Source of the DNA: Girardinichthys multiradiatus | Taxonomy: Eukaryota > Chordata > Actinopteri > Cyprinodontiformes > Goodeidae | Assembly (NCBI RefSeq): GCF_021462225.1 | Contig: NC_061817.1 | Location: 2,534,095-2,598,094 of the forward strand | Direction of reading: 5' to 3' | Length of the DNA: 64,000 bases | Shown: positions 11,901 through 21,789 of the stretch, piece after piece | How positions within the stretch are numbered: position 1 is the first letter of the stretch | How the letters are laid out: every line of letters begins with the position of its first letter | Translations under genes and position numbers: made by a program | Notes under the pieces: generated by a model | What the model was told of the DNA's origin: nothing | Seen by the model: the letters and a program-made list of their open reading frames with translations, nothing else | Databases searched by the model: none

Positions 11901-14900
11901 AAAGTCCATTGAAAAACTAAATCAGCAATAATTTTTAGAATTTTATTTTGTTAATAAGGTCAGAAATATGAGGGCAAACATCTCCAAGGAGCTCTGGAGA
12001 GTGACACTAGGGTCCAAAGTATCCCCAGAGTAGCTCTGCTGCCTGGTGGTCCCACTCTCACAGTTCCACTAAGCCCAAAGAAAGAAGAAGAGGAGCCCAC
12101 TCACGCAGCAGAAGCTTACACGCTTTTGCCACACTTAAATGCCTGGATGGAGAGCAGGACTTGGCAATGCTGTCAATATAAACCCTGATGGTTCTATTTA
12201 ATTTTTCAACAGGCTCCTTTGAATAGTCCTCTAAATAATACTGTGCTGAGTCTAGCTGGCTTGTTTCGTTTGTCATGTTTGGGTTTTGTGAAGGACCAAA
12301 ATGCAGAGACACACTGAGGTAAAGCTCAGTACTGTAATAATAAAAATACAGATAACTAACACAATGATCTTGGACATGAAGCTCAGGAAATGGAATGGGC
12401 AGTCAAACAGAACAACAGACAGAAGAACGGAAGAAACCAGCACTAAACTATGAAACCGCTGAACTTAAATACCAAGCGAGGTGTGAAGAATGACAGAGGA
12501 CGTAGTTGAGTCAATCAGAGGATAATGTGGAACAGTTGAGACAGAAGGAAAGCAGGGAAGCTGAGGGAGAGAGATAAATTAACATAAAGGAGCTGAACAG
12601 AGATACAAGGAACCCCAGGAAAATATCTAACATAAATCTAACAGGTGAACGTAAATACTGATGGAGGTGTGAAGAATGACAGAGGATGTAGTTAAGTCAG
12701 TAGGCTGAGGGAGAGAGAGATGGGGATTGGAGTGATTGGTGTGAAAGCACTGTAAGGCAACACCTTACAAACAATAAAGAGTGCAGGGATATTAACTGAA
12801 TAAGGCAAGACCTACAGACGCCTTAATGGGGACCACAAGAACAAGGCACATGACGTTGCCTGGTACGGCGGAGCCGGGGTCCTACCCTGGAGCCTGGCCT
12901 GAGGTTGGGATTCGTCGGCGAGCGCCTGGGGCCAGGTTACTCTTCTTGGGACCTGCCCGGGCCAAGCCCGAATGAGAGATGCAACGCCATCCCCCAGCGG
13001 GCCCACCACTCGCCGGGGGAACCATGAGGGACCAATGCAAAGAGGATCGGGCAGCAGAAGAAGGTGGGGGAAGGGCAAAGGAGCCTGAGCTTGTGCAGGA
13101 GTTCGAGAGATATCAGCTAGAAGTAGTTAGCCTCACCTCCATGCACAGCGTGGGCCCTGGAACCCAGCTCCTTGGGAGAGGTAGGACTCTCTTCGACACT
13201 GGAGTGGCCCGCGGGGAGAGGCGGAGGGCTGGGTTTCCTTGTCACCCCCCCTGCTCAACCTGTCCCAGACCCTGTGCCTTCGGGTCAGGGACAGGTCTCT
13301 AACTGTTGTTTCACCCTACGGGCCGAGCGGTGGTGCAGGGTACCCGACCTTTTTGACATACCTGTCGGTGGTGCTAGATAGTGCCCCTTTCCGGGACTCC
13401 ATCATTCTGCTGCGGGACAACGCCCACTTGGGAAATGACAGTGACACCTCGAGGGTTGTGACTGGGAGGAATGGCCTCCTAGATCTGAACCCAAGTGATG
13501 TTTCATTATTGGACTTCTGTGCAAGTCATGGATTTTCCATAATGAACACCATGTTCAAGCCTAAGGGTGTTCATCAGTACACTTGGCACCAGGACACCCT
13601 AGGCAGAAGGTCGATGATCGACTTTGCAATCGTGTCTTTGGACCTTCGGCCGCATGTCTTGGACACTCAGGTGAAGAGAGGGGCTGAGCTGTCCACTGAT
13701 CACCACCTGGTGGAAGCTGGACATACATGCCAGGCCCAAGCGCATAGTGAGGGTCTACTGGGAACGTCTTGTGGAGCCCTCGGCCGGGGATGTATTCAAT
13801 TCCACCTCCAGGAGAGCTTTGACGAGATTCCAAGGGAAGTTGGAGACATAGAGTCTGAGTGGACCATGTTCTCCGCCTCTATTGTCGTTGCTGGTGTCCG
13901 TAGCTGTGGCTGTAAGGTCTGTGGTGCTTGTCGCAGAGGCAGTCCTCGAACCCGGTGGTGGACACCGGCAGTAAGGGATACCATCAAGCTGAAGAAGGAG
14001 TCCTATCAGCTGTGGTTGACTTGTGGGACTCCTGAGGTGGCTGACGGTATCCGTCAGCCTGCTGCCCGGGCTGTGGCAGAGGCAAAAACTCGTGCCAGGG
14101 AGGAGTTCAGTGAAGAAGGACTTCAGTGATGAATTACCAGTCAGTCTCGAAGCGATTCTGGCAAACCGTCCAGCACTTTGGGAGAGTGATGCAGTGTAAA
14201 CACTTTTTACAGTGGGTGTGGGGATCTGCTGACCTCGACTGTGAACATTACCGAACGGTGGAAGGAGTACTTCGAGGATCTCCTTAATCCTGTCATCATG
14301 CCTTCTATGGTGTAAGCAGAGACTGGGGACTCAGAGTTGGAATCTTTCATCACCCCTCTGGACTGGCAGACCGGGGTGGTGATCCCCCTTCACAAGAAGG
14401 GTGACTGGAGGGTCTATTCTAACTACAGGGAGATCACACTCCTCAGTCTTACTGGTAAGACCTATGCCAGGGTATTGGAGAAAAGAGTCCGGCTGACAGT
14501 CGAACCTTGGCTTCAGGAGGACCAGTGTGGTTTTCATCCGAGGTTGTTGTTCTCGACTGGAAATGGGTGACTTGCCCTCTTCTGGTTGGAGGGGAGTTCA
14601 TGCCTTAAGTGGAGGTGTTCAAGTATCTCGGGGTCTTGTTTACAAGTGATAGGAGAATGGATAGAGCATGCGAACTCCACGGAAAAAGACCCCAGGCATG
14701 GAACTGAACCCAGCACCTTGTACCTTCAAGGCAACTATGCTACTAACTGCACCTTAAAACAACCATATGGTAAATAGATTAAATGTTGTAAAGGAAAGGT
14801 TCCTAGAGCTCAGAGAAAAAAACATTAAAAAGCAATTTCCTGTCAGTTTACCACTAAACTGGGTCACATGTTTGACCCAGAGTTGAGTAAAATCACATAT

Positions 14901-15257
14901 TACCTTGTAATGTAGTATAACTGATTTGCATAGTACATTGACCTTCTCAGATACTGCCTTCCATTTGTGTATTGTGTAAGCAAGCAGCAGCCTACCTGTG
15001 CCATAAAGCATGGCCAGCAGGATGGACGAGATCCAGGCAGTGTCACTGTATCCAACACCAAACTCCCGGATCAGCTCTTTGAAGAAAACACTGACTGCCT
15101 TAGGGAATGCATAGGAAAAGCCTGTGATGACAAAACATCCGGCCAGCACTGCCCAGCCCCATCCTCCATCTGGAGCCTTCACACCCGGTGCTCCATCATC
15201 CACTGCAACACCTCCCATGATGCTTTATGGCTGTGCTTTAATGGAGCCAGCAAGATG
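2812..15257 (-). CDS. slc16a3: slc16a3, monocarboxylate transporter 4 (four coding exons; 3' end off window)
   Basis: Join on the minus strand: 15218-14996, 7980-7837, 3672-3083, 2992-2812, with phases 1, 1, 0, 1. This gives 379 complete codons. The product is a plasma-membrane 12-helix proton-coupled carrier that exports lactate and pyruvate. Visible hallmarks are the N-terminus [22 protein letters not shown] with the family motif DGGWGW at residues 17-22 in helix 1, NRFGCRPVM, the [18 protein letters not shown] loop and helix 5, and GFIDMFARP in helix 8 with the conserved Asp/Arg pair. Sequence and exon sizes fit MCT4 better than MCT1 or MCT2. The last coding exon (final helices and cytosolic tail) must lie left of base 1. 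All introns carry transposons but the exons are clean. slc16a3 next to csnk1d matches the human order. Confidence 0.93.
3083..3672 (-). CDS. slc16a3: slc16a3 third coding exon (590 nt)
   Basis: The acceptor is tgccgaag|gtcttgg and the donor cacag|gtgggt. It starts [18 protein letters not shown] and ends GTADLIGSQ, covering helices 5-9 and the large central cytosolic loop (lysine-rich, [14 protein letters not shown]). The open frame continues into the intron on both sides, so the exon edges come from splice sites and family alignment. Confidence 0.92.
3910..7593. mobile_element. DNA transposon with GGGCC..GATCT inverted ends (PIF/Harbinger-like candidate)
   Basis: The left end reads gggcctgatctcc and the right end reads gaagatcgggccc, its near-perfect reverse complement. 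Flanking triplets are ttt (3907-3909) and tta (7594-7596), close to a 3-bp TTA target duplication. Subterminal sequence is rich in gcacgt/tttgcat motifs. No transposase is visible, so it is probably non-autonomous. About 2.07 kb of the interior is an inserted Rex3. Family assignment is inference from end sequence and triplet. Confidence 0.5.
4699..6771 (+). mobile_element. Rex3 (RTE-clade LINE), 5'-truncated and internally deleted, with 11-bp target duplication
   Basis: The 11-mer gagtttggagt occurs at 4688-4698 and 6772-6782, bracketing the copy. It holds the start of the endonuclease domain ([22 protein letters not shown] text near 5190-5240 and a degraded LLGDFNA near 5310). It then jumps at about 5341-5350 straight to the reverse transcriptase ([36 protein letters not shown] near 5960). 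The C-terminal region is spread over three frames (5360-6190, 6090-6401, 6353-6771), so several frameshifts have occurred. Rex3 moves by target-primed reverse transcription; this copy is dead. Confidence 0.85.
7837..7980 (-). CDS. slc16a3: slc16a3 second coding exon (144 nt)
   Basis: Acceptor ctctgtttag and donor atcacag|gttcaa. It encodes [20 protein letters not shown] onward to TTGVITG, covering helices 2-4. The exact 144-nt size is typical of this family. It is too short and split to appear as an uninterrupted reading frame. Confidence 0.93.
8245..8475 (+). promoter_or_regulatory. CTCGCGA motif pair and (GAGAT)n, candidate internal promoter
   Basis: Two copies of the CTCGCGA core lie close together (aatctcgcgatag near 8256 and ttctcgcgagact near 8290). 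The second contains the palindrome CTCGCGAG, known as an active vertebrate promoter element. A purine-rich tract with (GAGAT)n at about 8450-8475 follows, then a splice-donor-like aattg|gtgagtgtg at about 8510. The site is inside slc16a3 intron 1. Promoter activity is inference. Confidence 0.3.
8511..10520. other. slc16a3 intron 1 stretch without recognisable genes
   Basis: AT-rich sequence. A plus-strand acceptor-like tract (ttattttattatttag at about 8891-8906) is followed by moderately GC-balanced sequence to about 9060, which could be a non-coding exon paired with the donor near 8510. No conserved protein coding and no clear transposon ends are visible from 9340 to 10520. Confidence 0.4.
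10530..11800 (-). mobile_element. Non-LTR retrotransposon 3' fragment
   Basis: On the minus strand, 11045-10830 reads ..[20 protein letters not shown].. followed by LPVEL. This is the W-N-x-L-P pattern seen at the C-terminus of many fish LINE reverse transcriptase proteins. The surrounding AT-rich DNA has no long frame. Clade not determined. Confidence 0.4.
12058..12770. repeat. Unclassified interspersed repeat with internal direct repeat
   Basis: The phrase gaggtgtgaagaatgacaga occurs near 12478 and again near 12665, each followed by a similar gtagtt-agtca segment. The style (purine-rich, with aaccagcactaaactatgaa) resembles fish retroelement non-coding regions. An 84-codon minus-strand frame at 12058-12312 matches nothing I know. 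Confidence 0.3.
12822..14662 (+). mobile_element. Rex3 retrotransposon copy 2, with two internal deletions
   Basis: It begins with the Rex3 5' leader (ccggggtcctaccctggagc). It carries much of the endonuclease domain on the plus strand (frame 13239-14129), including the conserved tail segment [20 protein letters not shown] with [11 protein letters not shown] before it. Sequence corresponding to the linker and RT start is missing around 14300-14350, where IT is joined to [10 protein letters not shown] second gap at about 14540 joins CGFHPR to the region after the FADD motif (VVLDWK..). The copy stops near 14662, where SINE-like sequence starts. The RT active site is absent. Confidence 0.8.
13239..14129 (+). 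pseudogene. Rex3 endonuclease-domain pseudogene
   Basis: A 296-codon open frame covers the APE-type endonuclease ([20 protein letters not shown], then [20 protein letters not shown] where family members have LLGDFNA, so the catalytic Asp-Phe-Asn triplet is damaged) and the linker up to the [11 protein letters not shown] region. The endonuclease normally nicks target DNA for priming. No start codon of the intact element is used. Confidence 0.65.
14664..14757 (-). repeat. SINE head fragment (tRNA-derived)
   Basis: Read on the minus strand, the segment contains aaggtgctgggttcagttcc followed by a cctgggg stretch. It matches the head of the SINE at 60630-60955, including a B-box-like ggttcagttcc. 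The body and tail are missing here. Confidence 0.6.
14996..15257 (-). CDS. slc16a3: slc16a3 first coding exon with 39 nt of 5' UTR
   Basis: The ATG is at 15216-15218. The acceptor is ..ttattccag at 15258 and upward, so an upstream non-coding exon is expected. The donor is cacag|gtaggc at 14995. It encodes the N-terminus, helix 1 ([18 protein letters not shown]) and the region up to AMLYGTG. The 223-nt coding part ends in phase 1. Confidence 0.93.
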
Positions 15258-16333
15258 CTGGAATAAATATAAATCATCAAGAAATTAGACTGAATTTTCC
15301 CAACATTCTAAATTCTGACCAGCAGTGTGGCTCACTCTACATTCCTCCTGACATTACTTTTTAATACTGCCTTCAATCAATTAGTTCTCAATAATTCTGT
15401 ATTTATTAAGAGTAAAGAGTGGTTCAGCAAGAGTGACTCACAGTTTCTGATGAAGGGCTCTCCTCACAAATCTTCACAATCCCACGTGATGCATATCAGC
15501 AGTCATGGACTGAAGAAATGTCAATTGCACTGGATCAGCTGCCAAAAAATTTACAATAAGAAATTAACACAAGCAACATCCTTTTAACATAGTAATTTCA
15601 CTTCATTCTGAATATTTTGACTTTAATCACTAAACAGACTTTTATCATTTTTCTCAAGATTTCAGTTTTATTCTTGAAATAAAACTTTAGCTTTATTCTC
15701 AAGATTTCCATGTTGTTCTGTTACAGAAAGGAAAAATTGCCAAAAAAGAATCAATTTCTTCTCCTCCATGTGAGCCTAATGCACCTTTGTTTGCTGAGAG
15801 AGATCTACTACAATTAAGATGCTGACTACTCAAAACCTCTGAATTGGACCCCAATAAGAAAATCTGAACAATTAACAAACTCTTCCACTACATTGACCAG
15901 GTTAGCTCAAGTTACCTCTATATCAGTGTTTCTCAAACTTTCTATAACAACTATTACCTTAGTAAACAGCAAGTTTTCCAAGCACCACAATCTTGACAAA
16001 TATTAAAAATAGTTTTGCAACAGGATGTGTGCAGCTTTATGTCATAAAAAGGACAAAAGGAAAGTATTTTATTGAATTATCACTGCTTGGTTAACTTATA
16101 GTTCCAGTTTAATTATGCATTTTATTTTTACTCAGAAGTCAAAACTTTCAAGTTTGTAATTAGAAAGGTTAGGAGAGCGTTCCCAAACGTTGATGACCTT
16201 AGAAACAAATATGGCTACCTTCTAGAAATGTTACTTGTAATAAAAAACTGTTTATTTGCATGTTTTTCAGGGTATATCATTTCAGGGTAAATGTTTCACA
16301 AAAGAGTACTACATAATCTCTTTTAGTGAGTAG
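15258..16333. other. slc16a3 upstream or first-intron sequence, nothing recognised
   Basis: AT-rich, with short frames only. Because the first coding exon has a splice acceptor at 15258, this stretch probably belongs to an intron between a non-coding 5' exon and the first coding exon. Confidence 0.4.
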
Positions 16334-16635
16334 TACATACTCCACAAGAACAGATATTTTTTGTCTTTCTACCAGGGCTGCAAGAACAATATGACATTGT
16401 TTTATTTTGTAACCCTGGTTTTGGATTTCTTGAAGCTTGTTCTTGACACATTACCTGCACAGAGCTTTTTCTTGTGTGTTGTACGACAGCTATACTGTAA
16501 AAATGCAGCATTGGGGGTACTTCCTAGGAAGTCTGCACTTGAGTTCTTGTGAAGTACAAAATGTCCTGGCCAGAAACTTTGTTCTTGGAGCCTTGGCAGA
16601 AAGAACAAATGCCTCCTGTTCTAGTGGAGTATGTA
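16334..16635. repeat. 302-bp foldback / MITE-like inverted repeat
   Basis: The left arm tacatactccacaagaacag is the inverse of the right arm (ctgttctagtggagtatgta). The match continues inward with mismatches for about 50-60 bp (for example tttctaccagggctgcaagaac against its inverse near 16575-16600). No coding. Each outer end finishes in TA. Confidence 0.6.
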
Positions 16636-16839
16636 ACGGCCTTTAGCCTAATCACAAAGCAGTCAATTATCAAAATAGTTTTTAAATAAGGAAACAGAAA
16701 ATCGTATAGGTTGGTCTTGCACAGGCAGAACAAGTGATTGGGCATGGGCAGAAAAACAGGCATGGTGGAAACAGCCAAATGGACAAGGTCACAGACGAAT
16801 CCAGTAGTGAACAACTTCTATGAAACTCCATCTGTTGCA

Positions 16840-18180
16840 AGCAATCAGTATACTACAAGGTATCTTGTATCTGTGATCTTCGCTCACTGCTTTGACTGTA
16901 GGACACTGCTTGTTTAAACTAACACTCTATTCATGATTCCAAAGTACATTCAAATTAGACCATTCCGTCAGGCCATTCATGATGGAAAACCCTCCAATAT
17001 GGCCAAATAAAATCAATTCTGATGTGGTTTGTTTGTCCCTTTACAGATCATTCATGTTGAACATTTAGATGGCAAAGTTGCTAAAGACTGGGAGGCCCTA
17101 GGCTACCATGCTCCCCATGTTGCTACCACAACCTTTACATGGAGTCAATAATTTAAAGAATGAATGAATGATTCAAATGCGGTGTTTCCATCCTTACCAC
17201 ATCACCATACAACATTCACTGACAAGCTGAAAATGTGACACAATGGCAAGGGACACAAGAAGGTTCCGTCAATCAACCACTTGAGCACTAACTTCTGAAT
17301 AATTAAGGTAATACCTATTACTGTTGGGGAAACAGACTGTGCAGAAAGTATTTAATTTGAACACTCATCTATAAAATATTCTCTCTTTCACCCTCCAGCT
17401 GCCTAAGAAGTACCACAAGAACAACAAGTGCAATTTACAGCTCTGCTGTACCCTATTATGTTTTGTAATAGGCAAGCTTAGTTGCTGTCGCCCTGTTATT
17501 TATATGCTCCCTAAGGCTCCGCAGAAGTGCTACACAGCCATCTAAATAAAGAGTGGCCTCACAAATTCGTAATGTTATTTAGCATCTTATTTTGAATCTT
17601 TCTGGCTTCCTTTTTCCATCATTTTTGGTGTTTTTCCTACATCTTTGATTACCAAAGAAATATTTTTCTTCTTTAAACTTCTACAAATAAAGGCTATCAA
17701 GTCTCTGTTTTGACAGTGATCAAGCAACCAGAGGCTCTCTCAGCTAATTTACAACATCTTGAGGAGAAAGATGGAATGAGCTGTGGTAAAAATACCATTT
17801 AGTGAAGCTAAGCATTCAACAACCTAGTGTCTCCAGGTAACCTGTTTCTGACACGAATGTAATGTGATCAGGGTAAAACGGGTCTTGCCCTTGTCTCAAA
17901 AAGACAGATTCTGTTCAAGTACAATATTTTATAAATGTTTTTAAATAAATCTGTTGCACAAATATTTTCACCAGCTAAAAAACACATGCCAGTTTGTGAC
18001 CTTTAGATCACTTTGGTAACACAGCAGAACAATCAAAAACAGCACACCAAAAGCTCACCTCTGAAGGGCTCCAAAAACAACATGAGCAACAAAAACAGCA
18101 ACAAAATGATTGATGGTAGTTTTTGTTACCAGGGTTATCAAAACCAGCTGTTAGGTTGCTGCATTTTGTATTTGTTTAGA
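16840..18180. other. Intergenic or intronic stretch, nothing recognised
   Basis: No conserved frame, terminal repeats or RNA gene seen; AT-rich with scattered homopolymers. Confidence 0.35.
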
Positions 18181-18194
18181 TAATATTTGTCAGT

Positions 18195-18330
18195 CATCAG
18201 TCAGTCATTTTCTACCGCTTATTCCATAGTGGGTCGCGGGGGAGCTGGTGTCTATCTCCAGCAGTCTATGGGTGAGAGGCGGGGTACACCCTGAACAGGT
18301 CGCCAGTCCATCGCAGGGCAATCAGACAAT
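18195..18330 (-). repeat. SINE tail fragment, same family as 60630-60955
   Basis: It contains, in reverse, the characteristic tail tgccctgcgatggactggcg and the neighbouring acccactatggaataagcgg. Head absent. A (TGGA)n microsatellite lies 150 bp downstream. Confidence 0.75.
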
Positions 18331-18476
18331 AATATTTGTCTGATATTCATTTTTGTTTGGTAATCTGAGACGTGTTAAAAAAAGCAAAAGAATCTGCAAA
18401 GGGACAGCCTTCTTTTCAACTGCACTGTTGATATACACCTCCAAACCAACAAAGAATAAGTGTGAATAACAAATGA

Positions 18477-18509
18477 ATGAATGGATGGATGGATGGATGG
18501 ATGGATGGA
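18477..18509 (+). repeat. (ATGG)n microsatellite
   Basis: About eight tandem atgg/atga units. Confidence 0.9.
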
Positions 18510-18779
18510 GTTTGTTAAATATTCAAATTGTCGTGAATTGATGATGCTACAAACGAAAATAAAACAGAATTTTGATCGTAGAAGTACAGACATAAAGAAT
18601 ATCTATTTGAGCTCAATAAACCTTTGAAAATAAAACCGCTTTGTAATTTACAAAAAGAGTTAATTATTCCCTTTACGCCGATATTACTGTATTAATGTTT
18701 TCTACAAATATTTTTCTCTCTTTCTACATATGTGTGTGACTTTAACACGATTGATTATAGTTCGCATATAATCTTTTAA

Positions 18780-19500
18780 TTTTCATGATAAAAGCCTCAC
18801 AGATTAAAACACTTCCTGACTCGTGGACGTTCTGACTCCACAGATCTCCGCAGGCTTCCACCTTCTGCCTGGATGCTGCTGCAGTCGATTCCTGCAGGAT
18901 GAGATCGCTTCTAAAACGTCAATAAAGATCACGCACACCGCGACCAGATGAAATTCACGCAGTAGTCCCAGAAATAAAAATGCCACGTGACATTGATGTT
19001 TGGATGTCGTCCAGCTGTGAGAGACGTCTGATTAACGCTGATGTAAAAAACGAATGTGTCTTTCTGGTTAGATCGTGTTGAAGTCGTGTGGACCTGTAGA
19101 CCAGAAATGCACAGAGTAAACTGTTGAGAGTCTTGCCGGATGATGCAGCCGTGGGCTGTCCCTATCCTGCCTCAGCACCGCAGCAGCGTTTCAACCTGCA
19201 CGTCTGCCTCCAGAACGTCAGAGCGGGGCAGACAGAAGCGCTGCTGGGTCCTAACGCCCCCCATTCTCCAATTCGTCCTCCCCACCCCTGCCTGCCCTTG
19301 TGGTGACACATCCGCTCATACATGCTATTTAAAGGCTTTGTTTTTACTGGCCCGCGCAGGACAACACCTGTGGTCGATTTTGATATGGATGCTGCAGGAT
19401 GCTGCTGGTAGAGCTCCAGACAGCGATCAACCATTCAAAGAGCTGATAGAGACATCTGAGCCTTCACAGTCTGTGTTGACAAAATGTGCCTAAAGACAAA
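18780..19500 (-). promoter_or_regulatory. CpG-richer candidate promoter / 5' untranslated exon of slc16a3
   Basis: This stretch is visibly richer in CpG and GC than its surroundings (many cg dinucleotides between 19000 and 19320). It lies 3.5-4.3 kb upstream of the first slc16a3 coding exon, which needs an upstream exon because it begins at a splice acceptor. No donor or start site can be fixed from sequence alone. The 117-codon plus-strand frame here (19140-19493) resembles no protein I know. Confidence 0.3.
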
Positions 19501-20060
19501 GCACCACCTGCCAGAGAGATCACATCACGTACAGTTAAGCTCAAATGTATTAATACCCGTGACGTATTTTCCAGGCATCTCTCAAAAGGCAATAAAACAA
19601 TTTAATCAACTTTGAACAGTGTAATTTATTCTTTTTTCGTTTATACATTATTTAACATGGCATTTTGAGAATTATTCCTCTCCCTGTCAATAATCAGTAG
19701 AAATATCTAAGCCTTCTCCCGGAAAAGGAAGTCTCAGGGATCTGGGCCCCCTATTGAGATCCGCAATTCAATTCCTAAAAATAGTTCTTACTGGTTCTAA
19801 AATAAATATGATAGAACTCAGTGCTTTAGATTTTGTTAGCATAGGTGACTCCACATACTACAAACACTATTTATGCATCATTAAAATGATCTTAAATGTA
19901 TATGTACACATTAAGTGTGGCACAGAGTGGTGAAGGAAGGTGACCTGATGGGTTCCCTGAATTCTTTCTCAACATGTGGACAGTCAAGTACAAGTGCATT
20001 GCTGAGCAGACGGAGATGCAGTAATGATATCCCTAAAGGTATGATGTTACAGTGCAATAA

Positions 20061-20262
20061 ACCGGATTTATCCCACTTGGACTTTTTCATATTTTGTCAG
20101 GTTACAACCTCAAACTGCAATGTAGTTTATTAGGATTTCATAAAAAAAGACCAAAAAAGTAGAGCATAATTGTAAAGTAGAAGAAAATGATACATGTTTT
20201 AAAAAAATTTTACAAATAAAAAATCTTAAAACTATGTCGTGTTTTGGTATTCAACCCCTTTA
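20061..20262 (+). mobile_element. Tc1-like terminal remnant
   Basis: Sequence such as tcatattttgtcaggttacaa and, further on, ggtattcaacccctttacag matches the end region of a Tc1 family represented again at 63731-64000. The transposase region is gone. Confidence 0.5.
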
Positions 20263-20279
20263 CAGTGATACAGTTATCA

Positions 20280-21700
20280 AAATCCAATGCAACAAATTGC
20301 CTTCAGTTCGCAGCAATGTTCTTGAAGGAAAGATCCTAGATACTTATGCTATATTAGATGACAGGTCTGATTGCCTGCTCCTGCTGTCTTATGACTATCT
20401 GTAAGTTTTTCTTATCTTTTAAGTAAACATTCAACTCACCATGCTGCTTTTGCCTGCCTGTCTGCATTTGGGTCCACTCCAAGAACCACACCCTGACAGA
20501 ATGCATGTTCAATAACACACTTGTTTATTGTAGGTGCCACACATACCTGGCTCTGTTCCTTGCACAATCTTGTGTGGCTCAAAGGAAACAACATTCTATG
20601 CCACGATTAAAACTTTGTGCTGCTTTGACTCGGACAGGGTGACAGAGATGCAAGATCTGACCCAACTGGAGATATGGAAAACCCAGCCAAGAAAACCCCG
20701 AGAAAAACCCCACAAAAGACCTTCTTGGGCCCAATAGATGGATACAGTACATGGATCCCCACTTCTGCCATCAAACCCATCAGAACCCATGTTAATTTGA
20801 TGTCTCTAATTTGTAGGGCACTTTGGTCCTGTTTGGTGTTCTAAAGTGCTTTCTAACTGAAGCTGGACTGGATTGGGAGTATGATGACTAAGTAGAGTTA
20901 AAATCAATATTCTATGAAAGAACTTCTCTACTCGTATAGACCCTATAGTACTGGATCCCAGTCATCCAAATATTCAGCTGCTCAAAAAGGACTATGATGA
21001 CTGTCTTTGTTTTTCCAAGACCAGTGTGTGTGTTTGACAGGCTTTACAGGAGGATGTGGTTCCTTAGATGCCAAGAAGTTGTATGCAAGCAGCAGAGGAC
21101 ATGCTTGGTTATTTAAACCAATATCCCATTCAACTGATATGAATTGCTTGGGCCCGTCTGATCCAGACAGGACGACAAAAAGAAATGATGGCGCATCTCG
21201 TTCAAATGCCTTAACACCAAAGCTGTTAATATTAAGGTTCTAACTTCTCTTGATAATGCTGCATTTTGCATGGGTCTATGTAGATTGATAGCTCAACATA
21301 GCAAGCCCACACAAAAGTACACATTTATCTGACAGAGAAAATGAGCTCAGAATCTGTTTTAATCAGAATAATTCAGGCTTAAACTAGGTTCTAGCCAAAC
21401 AGCAAAATAGTTTCCATGATAACCTTCTGGCTGCACATTTTAGGAGGACCTGAAAATGTTATATCAAAAATACTTGGCTCAGAATTAGTCACAGAAGAGG
21501 TCCACACAACTTTTATTGAAATGGAGAGCCTCCTAAACTCTAAACCACTAGGATATATTTCATCTGACTTGGTGGACCCCAATCCAGTAAGACCTAACCA
21601 TCTTCTGATAGAGTGGCCTGATGTCTCCTTAAGTTGTTTATCCAAAGTCAGAACTTCTGAGCAAAAGGTGATTGAGACATTCTTAGGTACTTACTGACAG
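20280..21700 (+). pseudogene. BEL/Pao LTR-retrotransposon remnant
   Basis: Two short plus-strand pieces suggest a Pao-type pol. Near 20325-20375 the frame reads ILDTYAILDDRSD, like an aspartic protease start. At 21416-21697 it reads GSELVTEEVHTTFIEMESLL then SKPLGYISSD and RPNHLLI, typical of the C-terminal integrase-associated part. The sequence between is degraded, and no LTRs were identified. Confidence 0.45.
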
Positions 21701-21789
21701 ATTCTGGACAACATTTATAAAATACTATTTGCTTGGACTTCAGATAAGAAGGAAATTGCAAAATTATCAGTAGACATTAAAGTGTTGTA

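Noticed and set aside
19140..19493. 117-codon plus-strand frame as a gene
   Set aside because: It coincides with a CpG-richer stretch and has no recognisable motif; long frames are expected by chance in GC-rich DNA.
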